DNA of 64,000 bases from Parietaria judaica (taxonomy: Eukaryota > Streptophyta > Magnoliopsida > Rosales > Urticaceae), in the NCBI GenBank assembly GCA_954871525.1, contig OX940865.1:22676420-22740419 (forward strand), read 5' to 3'. The position numbers and the translations under genes were made by a program. Shown here in pieces: positions 46,504-56,701 of this stretch; position 1 is the first letter of the stretch, and every line of letters starts with the position of its first letter. The notes under the pieces are model-generated. The model saw only the letters and a list, made by a program, of their open reading frames with translations, did not search any database and had not been told where the DNA came from.

Positions 46504-47545
46504 GGGTAATTAGCGGCATAAGTGGCTAAGGTTTTCAAATTTCCTTAGGCATGATGCCAATGTCTAAAAACGACGGCAAAAGTCCCCAATGTGCACTAAT
46601 CACTCTAATTACAAAATTTCATCCAACTAATTGGATGGATGTTAGTCAACTAATGATGTGGCAGTGTTGACCGCCACGCGGACAACCACGTGGCATACCA
46701 CGTCATTTTTAATTATTAATTTGTTTCCACATCATTATTTAATTAGTCGTTATATTGTTAATAAATACATAAATGTATTTCATATTTATTTTACTTTATT
46801 AAATTATCATAAGATGTAAGTATTTAAGACTCTTAAGTATGATAATATTTACAATTTTAGTAGTATTTTCAGCAACTACCCGAAAATAAACTTATAAGTA
46901 GGATAATATTTACAACTTTAGTAGTATTTTCAAAAACTAACCGAAAATAAACTTATAAGTAGGATACTATTTACAACTTTAGTAGTATTTTCAACCACTA
47001 CCCGAAAAATGACGGATAATAATCGAAAAGATTTCTCACATATTAATGGATATGTTTGTTATTTAAATTGTTATATCCATTACATTTTGACAACAAATAC
47101 CTTTGATGTAGTAATTTAGTGCTTTGTTTATCTAGGTTTGGTCATGGTTCCAAAATACAAATACAAAATATTTTGATTACTTATTTGGATGACACGTGGG
47201 ACAGCTTAGGAAAGAGAGAGAGAGAGAGATAGAGAGAGTGTACACGTGGCAACGTGGGAGAGGGCGAGAAAATAAGTAGTCCCCGTAAAAAAATTAAAAA
47301 TAAAATAAAAAAGACGTGGCAATTTTTTTTATTATAAAAAAGACGACATGGCGTGCCACGTAGATGTCCGCGTGTCAGTCAACACTGCCACATCGTCATT
47401 TGACTAACAATCATCCAATTAGTTGGATGGAATTTTGTGATTAGAGTGATTAGTGCACATTGGGGACTTTTGCCGTCATTTTTGATCATTGGCATCATGC
47501 CTAAGGAAATTCAAAAACATTAGCTACTTATGCCACTAATTACCC
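46504..47545. mobile_element. Fold-back Mutator-like element (1042 bp) with perfect 9-bp TSD
   Basis: The left end gggtaattagcggcataagt is matched by the inverted right end 'cttatgccactaattaccc'. Terminal inverted repeats run about 210 bp on each side. TAATAAGAA flanks both ends (46495-46503 and 47546-47554). The centre contains three tandem units of about 60 bp (from 46832, 46891 and 46952) and a GA run at 47213-47238. There is no ORF. A 36-bp direct repeat (46466-46501 and 47557-47592) also brackets the element. Confidence 0.85.
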
Positions 47546-49004
47546 TAATAAGAACACTTTAATAATCCTTTTTAACCCCTCGTTATAATAAGCAAGCTTC
47601 AACTTACCGATTTTTTGCCGATAAATCGCTTGCCATTATCGACGGATTGATCGATAACTTATCGGATTATCGACGAAAAACTAATAATACTGTAGCATAC
47701 CAATTACCGATACTTTTCGATGATTATCGACACTTATCGAGGATTATCGATGAAAAATCATTAAAATATTTTTAAGAATATATTTACTAAGTTTATAATG
47801 GTTATAAAACATTAAAAATGCCAAAAAATAAAATCATTTCATACTCAAATATGAGTAAATAAAATATAGTCTCACTCTCACATATGTAAATATTCGAATA
47901 AAATCATCTAAAAGTACAATTTTTTTTGTAAAGTACCATATTTTTGTTATTTTTCAAGATGTTTGCCGATTTTCGGCAAAAATTATGGAAAAGTACTGAT
48001 ATGGCCGTCTTGCCGATAACTACCGGCAAGACGGATAATCGAAGATTATCGAAGATAATCATAGAAAAATCGAACCTTGATAATAAGTATATCACCCCTA
48101 GCCCTTTATTTTGTAATTCCCGACTTCACATTTTTGTCTCAATGTAGCTTTCGTCAAGTTGGCATTGTTTTTTCAATAAATATATTGTTTGGGTTTTTCT
48201 TTTGCGTTTTGGTACCTCTCTCCCTGAGCCAAATCTAAAAGCGGAATTTTCATGTGTCATTTTGTGACTGACGAGGTAAAAATCCACTGAACATTATTTT
48301 TTTAAAGAGTATACGAGGTAAAAATCAACAATGTCATTTTTAAGGAGTTCTCCTCATCATGAAAATAAATAAAGATAAACAAAAACTTAATAATATTCAC
48401 ATGCAACATATTGATCTTAATAATGTTTTCTCATTTCCAGTATAAACGTTCTAAGAAGGAACTTACTATTAAAAACAAAACAAAAAAATAGTTTTTTTTT
48501 TTTATGATAGGTTTTTGGTAAACTACTTATAAAACAATTGTTCTTGATAACTAAAGTTGATTTAGCTTTTGGTAAAATAGATAAATTTAGGATAAAAAGG
48601 CAAAAAAGAAAAAAGAAAAAAAAAACTAAAACTAAAACAACAATTTAGTTTTAGAAACAAAAAATTAAAAACAAAGATTGAAATTCTTAAGTTGAACCAG
48701 ATGCACCAATATAACTTAAATCAAAATCATTTTGATTTTAAATTTAACTTTGTATTTTGACTAAATAAATATTACTAAATTTAAATTTAATATTAAAAAA
48801 TAAATTAAATTCCCCTACTTGCGAACCCTGATTCTACCACCCGATCTGCGTATTTCTTAATCGTAAAACAAATAAATGTAGACAACATTTGAAATGATGC
48901 TTTTATTTAACATGAATTGATTTGAATTGTTACGATTTGATTTGGTTTGATTTTTGTTAAAATTTTAAGTTTGAGATTCAATTTAAGAAGAGGACATACA
49001 CAGG
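47546..49004. other. AT-rich spacer, partly homologous to intron 4 of the gene at 57 kb
   Basis: Near 48180-48215 the phrase 'tttttcttttgcgttttggt' matches 57825-57846, so this is probably the continuation of the duplicated piece at 46208. Between 47600 and 48080 many GATTATCGA/TTATCGGA words recur. No gene is seen. Confidence 0.5.
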
Positions 49005-50161
49005 CACATGAAAATATGACATGAAGATTATACTGTATGTAAACGTGACAGCAATATAAAACAGAGAAGATAACCGCAATAAAATATAAAACATAGAAGA
49101 TCGTGCTATCTTGAGAATTGAGACTACCAACTCATCAAGAAGTATTAAAGCCAAAATAGCTTTAATGTATTTAATTCTATTTATAGCGGCAAAAGTTCAT
49201 TTTTTATTGATAAATTTTTTTATCGGCATATATTCTTAAGCCATTTTTTCTTCAATACGGAGACATTAATTGACTGTATTAATTCGATCTAAAACGGTCA
49301 ATTTCCAATGAAACGGTAATGGTGAATATCTTAATTTAGTTCATACTTAGACTTTGAAGCAACGTGAAGACATTAACTCGGTTAATTAACGCCTCTCAAA
49401 GTATTTCCGATGACAAAATAAAATTTCAAAGTATGTTCCGACCAAAAAAAGACATAAAAATATAAGTAATGGTCATAACTTGAGAATATATGCGCTGAGA
49501 GTTTCATATATATATGTATATAAACATACTACATAATATTTCATTGACATGTATGTTATATATTTAGATAGTCAAATGTAACAAAAACAATATGATTAAG
49601 TTTTTGTTTAAAGTTTAATTGTCAACCTTAAAACCTTAAATTAACAATGTAATTATTCTATTCATAATTAGATTTAGTCGGCAAATTAGCTTCTCCAAGC
49701 AAATTAATATACAAATTGATAATTGATATCACGATCGACTTTTGTGAAATGCTATGTTTAAAATTTCTCATAATAATAAGATTTTTATTAATAAATGTAG
49801 CTTATACAAGCACATTAAGAAATCAATTGATGTTTTGACTAATTTTTGTGTTATTCTATGTATTTTGAATTCAAGTAATTATCACTAATCAAGTAAAGCA
49901 CAATATGTAAATTAAAAAAATTAAAACTTATTTAAAAAAAATTGCGTATATTTTCCGTTAAAGGCCACATGGCGGATGTCAACGGAAAAATTAATGTTTT
50001 CAAGCCAAAGTCACGGTCAACGCACATTGACTGCCAATTTTAAAGGTTGAGTACACGGGAGACACGTTGACCAAAAGTTCGATATTATTGCCGTAATTTT
50101 TCATATATATATATATATATATATCGTGCTCTGTTTTCGTGAAAAATTGTGAAGCATAATC

Positions 50162-51508
50162 ATGACTTGCTCGACCCGTTTGTTGTCGACAAGCACCGTC
50201 CGACCCGCGAGCGGCGATCGCCACCGTGATTTCAATCGGAGAATCGAGCTGACTCCGAGCGACATTCAATGTCTTTGGTTTGATTACATGCACAGAGGGC
50301 TTCTTTTCCGAAAACCCGATAAAAACCCCGTCGCTGTCGACCACTTGAAAGCCTCTCTTTCCCTAGCTTTGGACCGGTTTTATCCTTTCGCGGGCCGCCT
50401 CGTCGCCACTGAGCACGGTGGCGATCCGATAACCACTTCGTTCCACATCAAATGCAGCGGCGCCGGTGCGACGTTCGTCCACGCCGAAGCCTTGGAGGTC
50501 ACTGTGGGACAGATTCTCGACGGCCCCATCGTCCCGACGGAGATCCTCGATGGCTTGTACCCGTTGAGTGGCGTCTTGAGCTACGAGGCTGCGTGGTCGG
50601 GCCTCCCGTTGATCGCGGTTCAGGTCACCGAGCTCGCCGACGGAGTTTTTGTGGCGGTGAGCCGGAACCACAGTTCTGCGGACGGCACAACTTTCTGGGA
50701 TTTCTTCAACGTCTGGTCCGAGCTGGCTCGGGGAGATTCGGTTGCGATCTCGCGGAGGGAGGAGATCGTCTTCGGACGGGAGCGCTTTGACGGGGCCTTC
50801 GAGCTCCCAGCCCGCATTCCGCTCCGCCGCTGCGATGCCCCACCGAGAGCCGTGAAACCGGCGCAGCAGCAGCATCGGATGTTCCACTTCTCGAAGGACA
50901 AGATCGCGGCTCTGAAAGCGGAGGTCAATGCTGCCTCCGCAGAGCCAAACTGTGGCGAGGTCTCGTCGCTCCAAGCACTCATGGCACTTCTCTGGGTGTG
51001 CGTGACACGCAGCCGGGGTCTCCTCGCCAGTGACCCGGTATGTTTCTCAACGGCAATTGGCATGAGGTCGCGGCTCCGGCCGCGGCTGCCGGATTCGTAC
51101 GGGGGCAATGCGATCGTGTTTCCGTCAGTGAAGTGCATGGCGGGCGAGGTCCTGGAGCGCGGGACGGGCTGGGCGGCGCGGCGGATCAAGAAGATGATCG
51201 CGGCATACGCCGTTATGGAGACGAGGGAGTTCTTCGAAGAGTGCGCAAAGAGCTCGATGCCGGACTCGGCCAAGCTGCCGCCCAACGTGGTGCTTGTCGG
51301 GGGCTCGCCGCGGTTCAACGTGTACGGCAACGACTTTGGGTGGGGAAGGCCTCTTGCGCACCGGAGCGGCCTCGGGGTCTCCCCCATCGGCAAGATTAAC
51401 TTATCGCCGGGGACCGCAGAAGGAAGTGTTGACTTGGAAGTCAATCTGTTGGCCGAAACTCTCAGTGCTTTGAGCCGCGATCCTGAATTTACAAAGTTTT
51501 CTTCGTAG
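50162..51508 (+). CDS. BAHD-family acyl-CoA-dependent acyltransferase 1
   Basis: A single exon encodes 448 residues, the normal size for the family. It begins MTCSTRLLSTSTVRP. The catalytic HxxxD motif is His170 to Asp174 (NHSSADGTTFWDF) and the structural DFGWG motif is at 391-395. FYPFAGRL near residues 73-80 and SGAGATFVHAEA near 99-110 are also typical. The STxTVRP start and lack of introns fit the plant clade annotated as At3g50280-like acetyltransferases. These cytosolic enzymes pass an acyl group from a CoA thioester to a hydroxyl or amine; donor and acceptor cannot be read from sequence. A TA run at 50103-50124, 40-60 bp upstream, may serve as TATA element, and a MITE-arm-like sequence lies at 49915-50100. 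It is GC-rich compared with its surroundings. Tandem paralogue at 54421; pseudogene relative at 31832-33148. Confidence 0.92.
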   Translation: MTCSTRLLSTSTVRPASGDRHRDFNRRIELTPSDIQCLWFDYMHRGLLFRKPDKNPVAVDHLKASLSLALDRFYPFAGRLVATEHGGDPITTSFHIKCSGAGATFVHAEALEVTVGQILDGPIVPTEILDGLYPLSGVLSYEAAWSGLPLIAVQVTELADGVFVAVSRNHSSADGTTFWDFFNVWSELARGDSVAISRREEIVFGRERFDGAFELPARIPLRRCDAPPRAVKPAQQQHRMFHFSKDKIAALKAEVNAASAEPNCGEVSSLQALMALLWVCVTRSRGLLASDPVCFSTAIGMRSRLRPRLPDSYGGNAIVFPSVKCMAGEVLERGTGWAARRIKKMIAAYAVMETREFFEECAKSSMPDSAKLPPNVVLVGGSPRFNVYGNDFGWGRPLAHRSGLGVSPIGKINLSPGTAEGSVDLEVNLLAETLSALSRDPEFTKFSS

Positions 51509-52284
51509 CTACAGTACCGTAGTAATGCATGATTTTGAGTTTTACAATAAGTTTGTGTTCTTTTGGTTTTGAACTCTTTTTTCTTTTATGTAATTCTCTC
51601 GGAGCTTTTAATATGTATCAAATGCCTTTGATTATCTTGAAAAACTTTGAAAGTTCATGGAGATGAAGTCTGGGAAATTTAGAAAAGTAATATTGCGTTG
51701 GAATATCCATAGAGTGCAACTTTTTAGGAATAATTGCAGTATAGGTATCCAATTGATTAAAAATAATAGGGAAAGAGAGCTTTAAAAAAAAAAGATTTAT
51801 GGTAAAAATAAAAAAGAGAACTTTAGGACTAAGTGCAGTATTATTAGGTATCTAAATGGACCATATTTCTTAACGGAAATAATCCCTAAATGTCAACAAA
51901 ATTCCATTAGGATACATTTTTGGGTCCATTAAGCCACACGTCACGTGTGTTAAGTAATCCGTGGATAAACTGAAGGAGAGAGACCCAGTGAAACATGGAC
52001 CGCTTAAAAACATACCAATCATAATTAATGCTTGTGTGATTAATACTTTTAATTATTTTTTTACAAAGTACCCGTCGGTATAACCTTTAAATCTACTCTC
52101 ATATCAATTTGTTACTAGTTTTAAAATCTTACAAAAATCTCATTAATATATCAGTCAATTATCAATATCCCGGTTGTAGCTCTTAAATCTTGGTAGCAAG
52201 TAACAAGTAACAACTACTTACCTCGTGACTCGTGGGCTGATATAAAATACAAGAAATATTACATGAGACATGAAGATTATATTA
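51509..52284. other. 3' flank of BAHD gene 1
   Basis: Homologous to 55762-56480 downstream of BAHD gene 2; no further gene is seen. AT-rich, with a CACGTGT word near 51953. Confidence 0.55.
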
Positions 52285-52734
52285 GGGATAATAGCGGCAT
52301 AAGTCCTCAACCTTTACTCAACTGGGGCGGCATAGCCCCAACCTCATTTAATAGCGGTATAAGTACCAAAAGATGATTTCCGTCCATATTTGACTAACGG
52401 AAGTAGTCAACGTTTGCGTGGTCAGCTTCTCGTCAACGTGGACGCCACGTAATCCGACATGTCACCATACATGTCATCCTCGCGTCATCAAATTTAATGC
52501 AAAATTAATGGCGATTGCATTAAATTTGATGACGCGAGGATGACGTGTATGGTGACATGTCGGATTACGTGGCGTCCATGTTGATGAGAAGCTAACCCCG
52601 CAAACGTTGACTACTTCCGTTAGTCAAATATGGACACGGAAATCATCTTTTGGTACTTATACCGCTATTAAATGGGGTTGGGGCTATGCCGCCCCAGTTG
52701 AGTAAAGGTTGAGGACTTATGCCGCTATTATCCC
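52285..52734. mobile_element. Near-perfect fold-back MITE (450 bp) with 9-bp TSD
   Basis: The arms are almost perfect inverted copies (gggataatagcggcataagt against cttatgccgctattatccc) that meet at a short centre near 52508-52518. ATTATATTA flanks both ends (52276-52284 and 52735-52743). The paralogous place in the first duplication unit (49018-49052) lacks the element and has one copy of a near-identical target. The high arm identity and intact TSD suggest recent insertion, after or during divergence of the two units. Confidence 0.92.
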
Positions 52735-52799
52735 ATTATATTATATGTAAACGTGACAGCAATATAAAACATAGAAGATCGTGCCATCTTGAGATCAAG

Positions 52800-53945
52800 G
52801 TTTAAAATGTTGCTTGTCGATGTCGTTTTGCATTTTTTGTTTTACGGATATATCGCATGCCGATGGGTATACCGATGAGCAAATCGTTAAAAAAGGGTAT
52901 GCCGTGTATAGCCGTATACCGCACTTTTTTCATGGGCATACCGTATGCCGATGTGGTTTTCGACGGATATTTTGTAAAAAAATTATATGAGTATTTAAGC
53001 TAGATATTTATATAGGTTCAAAACTACATATTTAGTAAATACAAGACATAATTATGTACAACAAAACACATTTATAACTTCAATACGTAGGTGAAATGTA
53101 TAATATTAAGTTATTTTATTAGTTGAAGTGTATAATATTAAGTCAAATTATTATGTGAAGTGAATAGGTATGTTAAGTGTGTAATATTAAGAGAATATGC
53201 ATGTTTTTTTTTGTGTGAAAAATATGCATGTTAATTGTATAAGTATTTTAATAAATTTAAATTAGTTGAAGTTTATAATATTAAATGAATATGTATATTA
53301 AGTGTACATGTATGTTTAGGTGAAGTTAATATGTATATTAAGTGTATAATATTATATTAATATGTATATTAACTGTATATGTATGTTAGGTGAAGTTAAT
53401 ATGTATGTTAAGTGTATAATATTAGTTGAAGTGTATAATATTAAGTTAAATTATTAGGTGAAGTGTATGTATGTTAAGTGTGAATGTGTGATATTTTATT
53501 AGTTGAATATCAAAAAGTCTCACATTGATAGATAACAAGAGCTTGATGATGTTTATATACCAAATATTTCGGACAAGGGCATAAGCCCTTTGCGTCATAG
53601 GATTTTTTGGATGAGAGATGACTCACACAGATTATTTTTGCCGAAAGTTTAATTGGTATTTTTACCAAAATCCACAATATGATTTTTAGCGAAATTCCAA
53701 CTATTTTTAGCGATTTTTACTCACAAAACGAAAAACGAAATTCCACCCACGCGCCCTTGCGAATTTTGCGACGAATGTTAAAACGACAGCGAAAGGGCAC
53801 GGTTTTTGAACCGCACTTCTCTGAAAAACAAAATTCGCACGAATTCCATGCAAAATTCCCAAAATTTTATTCCATGCTTGAGACAAATAAATCAATCTGA
53901 CTTCCATATATATAATAGAAACATTAACGGCAAATAGATTCAAGT
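52800..53945. repeat. Extra sequence in duplication unit 2 with degenerate minisatellite
   Basis: This stretch has no counterpart in unit 1. Between about 53085 and 53520 phrases such as 'gtgtataatattaagt' and 'atgtatgttaagtgt' recur at irregular spacing. The 52830-52970 part repeats 'gccgatg/gtataccg' words. I see no ORF with recognisable domains; the one at 53679-53900 is not convincing. It is probably an inserted element of unknown kind. Confidence 0.5.
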
Positions 53946-54204
53946 TTAAGCTAAAAATGATTTCATGTATTAAATTCTATTTATAGCGGCAAAAGTTCAT
54001 TTATATAAAAAAAAAACTCATTATTTCGCAAAGTGATCTTGAATTTCAGTTTGGTTGACACTCACGAAACACAAAGCAAACCATTGGTCTCGGAATCATA
54101 TAAATAAAATAGCATAAAATATAATAAAAAATGTCAAGTCTATTTTAGACGATAATGATCATGTTAAGGTCAAAGCATGTCTCACAAACAACTACATTAT
54201 TTTT

Positions 54205-54345
54205 GAGGTTATACTTTTATTTTAAATTGATTTTAGTAGACGTTATATAAAAGAAACTAAAATATATTTTGAGGGTATACTTTAGTTGTTTTTGAAACTT
54301 GAGGGTATATTTTTGTTAAAACTCAAAATTGAAGGTATAAAAATG
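54205..54345. repeat. Short dispersed repeat, copy 2
   Basis: Matches the repeat at 190-350 (shared 'cttgagggtatatttttg'). It lies within 220 bp upstream of BAHD gene 2 and is absent upstream of gene 1, so the two paralogues have different upstream regions. Confidence 0.45.
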
Positions 54346-54420
54346 TAAATTTCCATACTATATATATGTATATATATTTTTCTCGTGCTCTGTTTCGGTG
54401 AAAAATTGGGAAGCATAATC

Positions 54421-55761
54421 ATGACATGGTCGACCCGTTTGTTGTCGACAAGCACCGTCCGACCCGCGAGCAGCGATCGCCACCGTGATTTCAATCGGAG
54501 AATCGAGCTGACTCCGAGCGACACTCAATGTCTCTTGTTTGACTACACGCACAGAGGGCTTCTTTTCCAAAAACCCGATGAAAACCCCGTTGATCACTTG
54601 AAAGCCTCTCTCTCCCTAGCTTTGGACCGCTTTTATCCTTTCGCCGGCCGCCTCGTCGCCACTGAGCACGGCGGTGATCCGGTGACCACTTCGTTCCACA
54701 TCCAATGCAGCGGCGCCGGTGCGACGTTCGTCCACGCCGACGCCTTGGAGGTCACGGTGGGACAGATTCTCAACGGCCCCATCGTCCCGACGGAGATCCT
54801 CGATGGCTTGTTCCCGTTGAGTGGCGTCTTGAGCCACGAGGCTGCGTGGTCGGACCTCCCGTTGGTTGCGGTGCAGGTCACCGAGCTTGCCGACGGCATT
54901 TTCGTGGCGGTGAGCCGGAACCACATTTCCGCGGACGGCACGACTTTCTGGGATTTCTTCAACACCTGGTCCGAGCTCGCTCGGGGAGATTCGGTTGCGA
55001 TCTCGCGGAGGGAGGAGATCGTCTTCGGACGGGAGCGCTTCGACGAGGCCTTCGAGTTCCCATTCCGCATTCCATTCCGCCGCTGCGATGCCCCACCGAG
55101 AGCCGTGAAACCGGCGCAGCAGCAGCACCGGGTGTTCCACTTCTCGAAGGACAAGATCGCGGCTCTGAAAGCGGAGGCCAATGCTACCGCCGCAGAGCCA
55201 AACGGTGGCGAGGTCTCGTCGCTCCAAGCACTCATGGCACTTCTCTGGGTGTGCGTGACACGCAGCCGGGGTCTCCTCGCCAGCGACCCGGTGTGTTTCA
55301 CGACGGCCATTGGCATGAGGTCGCGGCTCCGGCCGCGGCTGCCGGAGTCGTACGGGGGCAATGCGATCGTGTGTGCGTCAGTGAAGTGCATGGCGGGCGA
55401 GGTCCTGGAGCGCGGGACGGGCTGGGCGGCGTGGCGGATCAAGAAGATGATCGCGGCATACGCCGTTATGGAGACGAGGGAGTTCTTCGAAGAGTGCGCA
55501 AAGAGCTCGATGCCGGACTCGGCCAAGCTGCTGCCCCATGTGGTGATTGTGGGGGGCTCGCCGCGGTTCAACGTGTACGGCAACGACTTCGGGTGGGGAA
55601 GGCCGCTTGCGCACCGGAGCGGCCTCGGGGTCTCCCCCATCGGCATGATCAACGTATCGCCGGGCACCGCAGAAGGAAGTGTTGACTTTGAAGTCAACCT
55701 GTTGACCGGAACTTTCAGTGCTTTGACGAGCGATCCAGAATTCACAAAGTATTCTTCCTAG
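54421..55761 (+). CDS. BAHD-family acyl-CoA-dependent acyltransferase 2
   Basis: A single exon encodes 446 residues, closely similar to the gene at 50162 along its whole length (most differences are single residues, plus a two-residue gap near 57). The start was set at MTWSTRLLSTSTVRP to match the paralogue; an in-frame ATG lies 36 bp upstream. HxxxD is His168 to Asp172 (NHISADGTTFWDF) and DFGWG is at 389-393. Compared with gene 1, residues around the pocket differ (for example LLFDYTHRG versus LWFDYMHRG, EFPFRIPFRR versus ELPARIPLRR), so substrate preference could differ. The reaction type is the same acyl transfer from CoA. The upstream region differs beyond about 60 bp, because different repeats inserted in each copy. 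Confidence 0.92.
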   Translation: MTWSTRLLSTSTVRPASSDRHRDFNRRIELTPSDTQCLLFDYTHRGLLFQKPDENPVDHLKASLSLALDRFYPFAGRLVATEHGGDPVTTSFHIQCSGAGATFVHADALEVTVGQILNGPIVPTEILDGLFPLSGVLSHEAAWSDLPLVAVQVTELADGIFVAVSRNHISADGTTFWDFFNTWSELARGDSVAISRREEIVFGRERFDEAFEFPFRIPFRRCDAPPRAVKPAQQQHRVFHFSKDKIAALKAEANATAAEPNGGEVSSLQALMALLWVCVTRSRGLLASDPVCFTTAIGMRSRLRPRLPESYGGNAIVCASVKCMAGEVLERGTGWAAWRIKKMIAAYAVMETREFFEECAKSSMPDSAKLLPHVVIVGGSPRFNVYGNDFGWGRPLAHRSGLGVSPIGMINVSPGTAEGSVDFEVNLLTGTFSALTSDPEFTKYSS

Positions 55762-56701
55762 CTACTATTCGTGAATGATTTTAAGTTGTGTTCTTTTGCT
55801 TTTGAACCCTTTTTTCTTTTATATCTATTTTTCTTTTCTTGAGAAACTTTGAAGGTTCATGGAAATGAATTCTGGGAAATTTAGAAATGTAATATTGCGT
55901 GGTACTAATATCCATCGAGTGGAAATTATTCGGATTAATTGCAGTATAAATATCCAAATTGATTCAAAGTAATAGGGAAAAGAGATTTTTAGGACTAACT
56001 ACAGCATAAGTACTAAAATTACGGCAAAAGTACATGTAACGCTTATTATCAAAAATTGACAAAAAAAAAAAAAAAAGAACCCAAAATGTGAAAAACAAAA
56101 TCCCGTAGACACACATTTTGGGGGTCCATAAAGCCACACGTCGCGTGTTTTAGTCCGTAAATAAATGGAGGGACAAGAGACCCACTGTAACATGGACCGC
56201 TTTAAAATATACCAATCATCATTAATGCTTATGATTAATATTTTTAAGTATTCTTTTACAATATACCCGTCGGTATAACCTTAAAATCTGCTCAGCAGTC
56301 ATTTACTGGTTTTTAAAATCGTACAAAAATCTCATTAATATATCGACGGTTATCGATATACCGGTATAGTAATTACTAAATAGGTTCTCGGGCCATTACC
56401 GATTTCGTGGCTCTTAAACCTTGGTAACAACTAACAACTACCTGTACCTCGTGAGCTTATATAGAAGACAAGAATTAGACGTTTCTCAAATTAAGATTTT
56501 CCATTCTGTGAAAAAATGAGATAAAAAAAAAAAACAAAGAACATATCTATTATTATTTATACCCTAATTTACAAATTCAGACGGTTTATCCTCTTCATGC
56601 TCCGAAACCATTTGGCTATTATAAAGCTTTCAGAGGATCAGTGTGGTGACTCTTGTCCAACCCCTTTTTTTTTCTTTGACCTTTTTACCCTTTCAGGGGA
56701 G
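55762..56701. other. 3' flank of BAHD gene 2
   Basis: Homologous to the flank of gene 1 up to about 56490. Beyond that lies the tail of the convergent minus-strand gene. No further gene is seen. Confidence 0.55.

Larger units (their letters stand above)
49005..56490. repeat. Tandem segmental duplication carrying the BAHD pair
   Basis: Unit 1 (about 49005-52262) and unit 2 (about 52263-56490) share upstream sequence (gacatgaagattatac...gtaaacgtgacagc; attctatttatagcggcaaa), the acyltransferase gene, and downstream sequence (tgggaaatttagaaa; catggaccgctt). Unit 2 is longer because of the 450-bp element at 52285 and about 1.1 kb of extra sequence at 52800-53945. Confidence 0.85.

Noticed and set aside
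50363..51444. Antisense frames over BAHD gene 1
   Set aside because: Same shadow effect; the + frame has all catalytic motifs.
53085..53520. CRISPR-like array of repeats
   Set aside because: Repeats are degenerate and irregularly spaced, and the DNA is plant nuclear.
54633..55745. Long open frames antisense and +1 to the BAHD genes (for example 370 aa minus, 326 aa plus)
   Set aside because: They mirror the GC-rich third positions of the real BAHD frame; no domain, and the equivalent frames in the paralogue differ.
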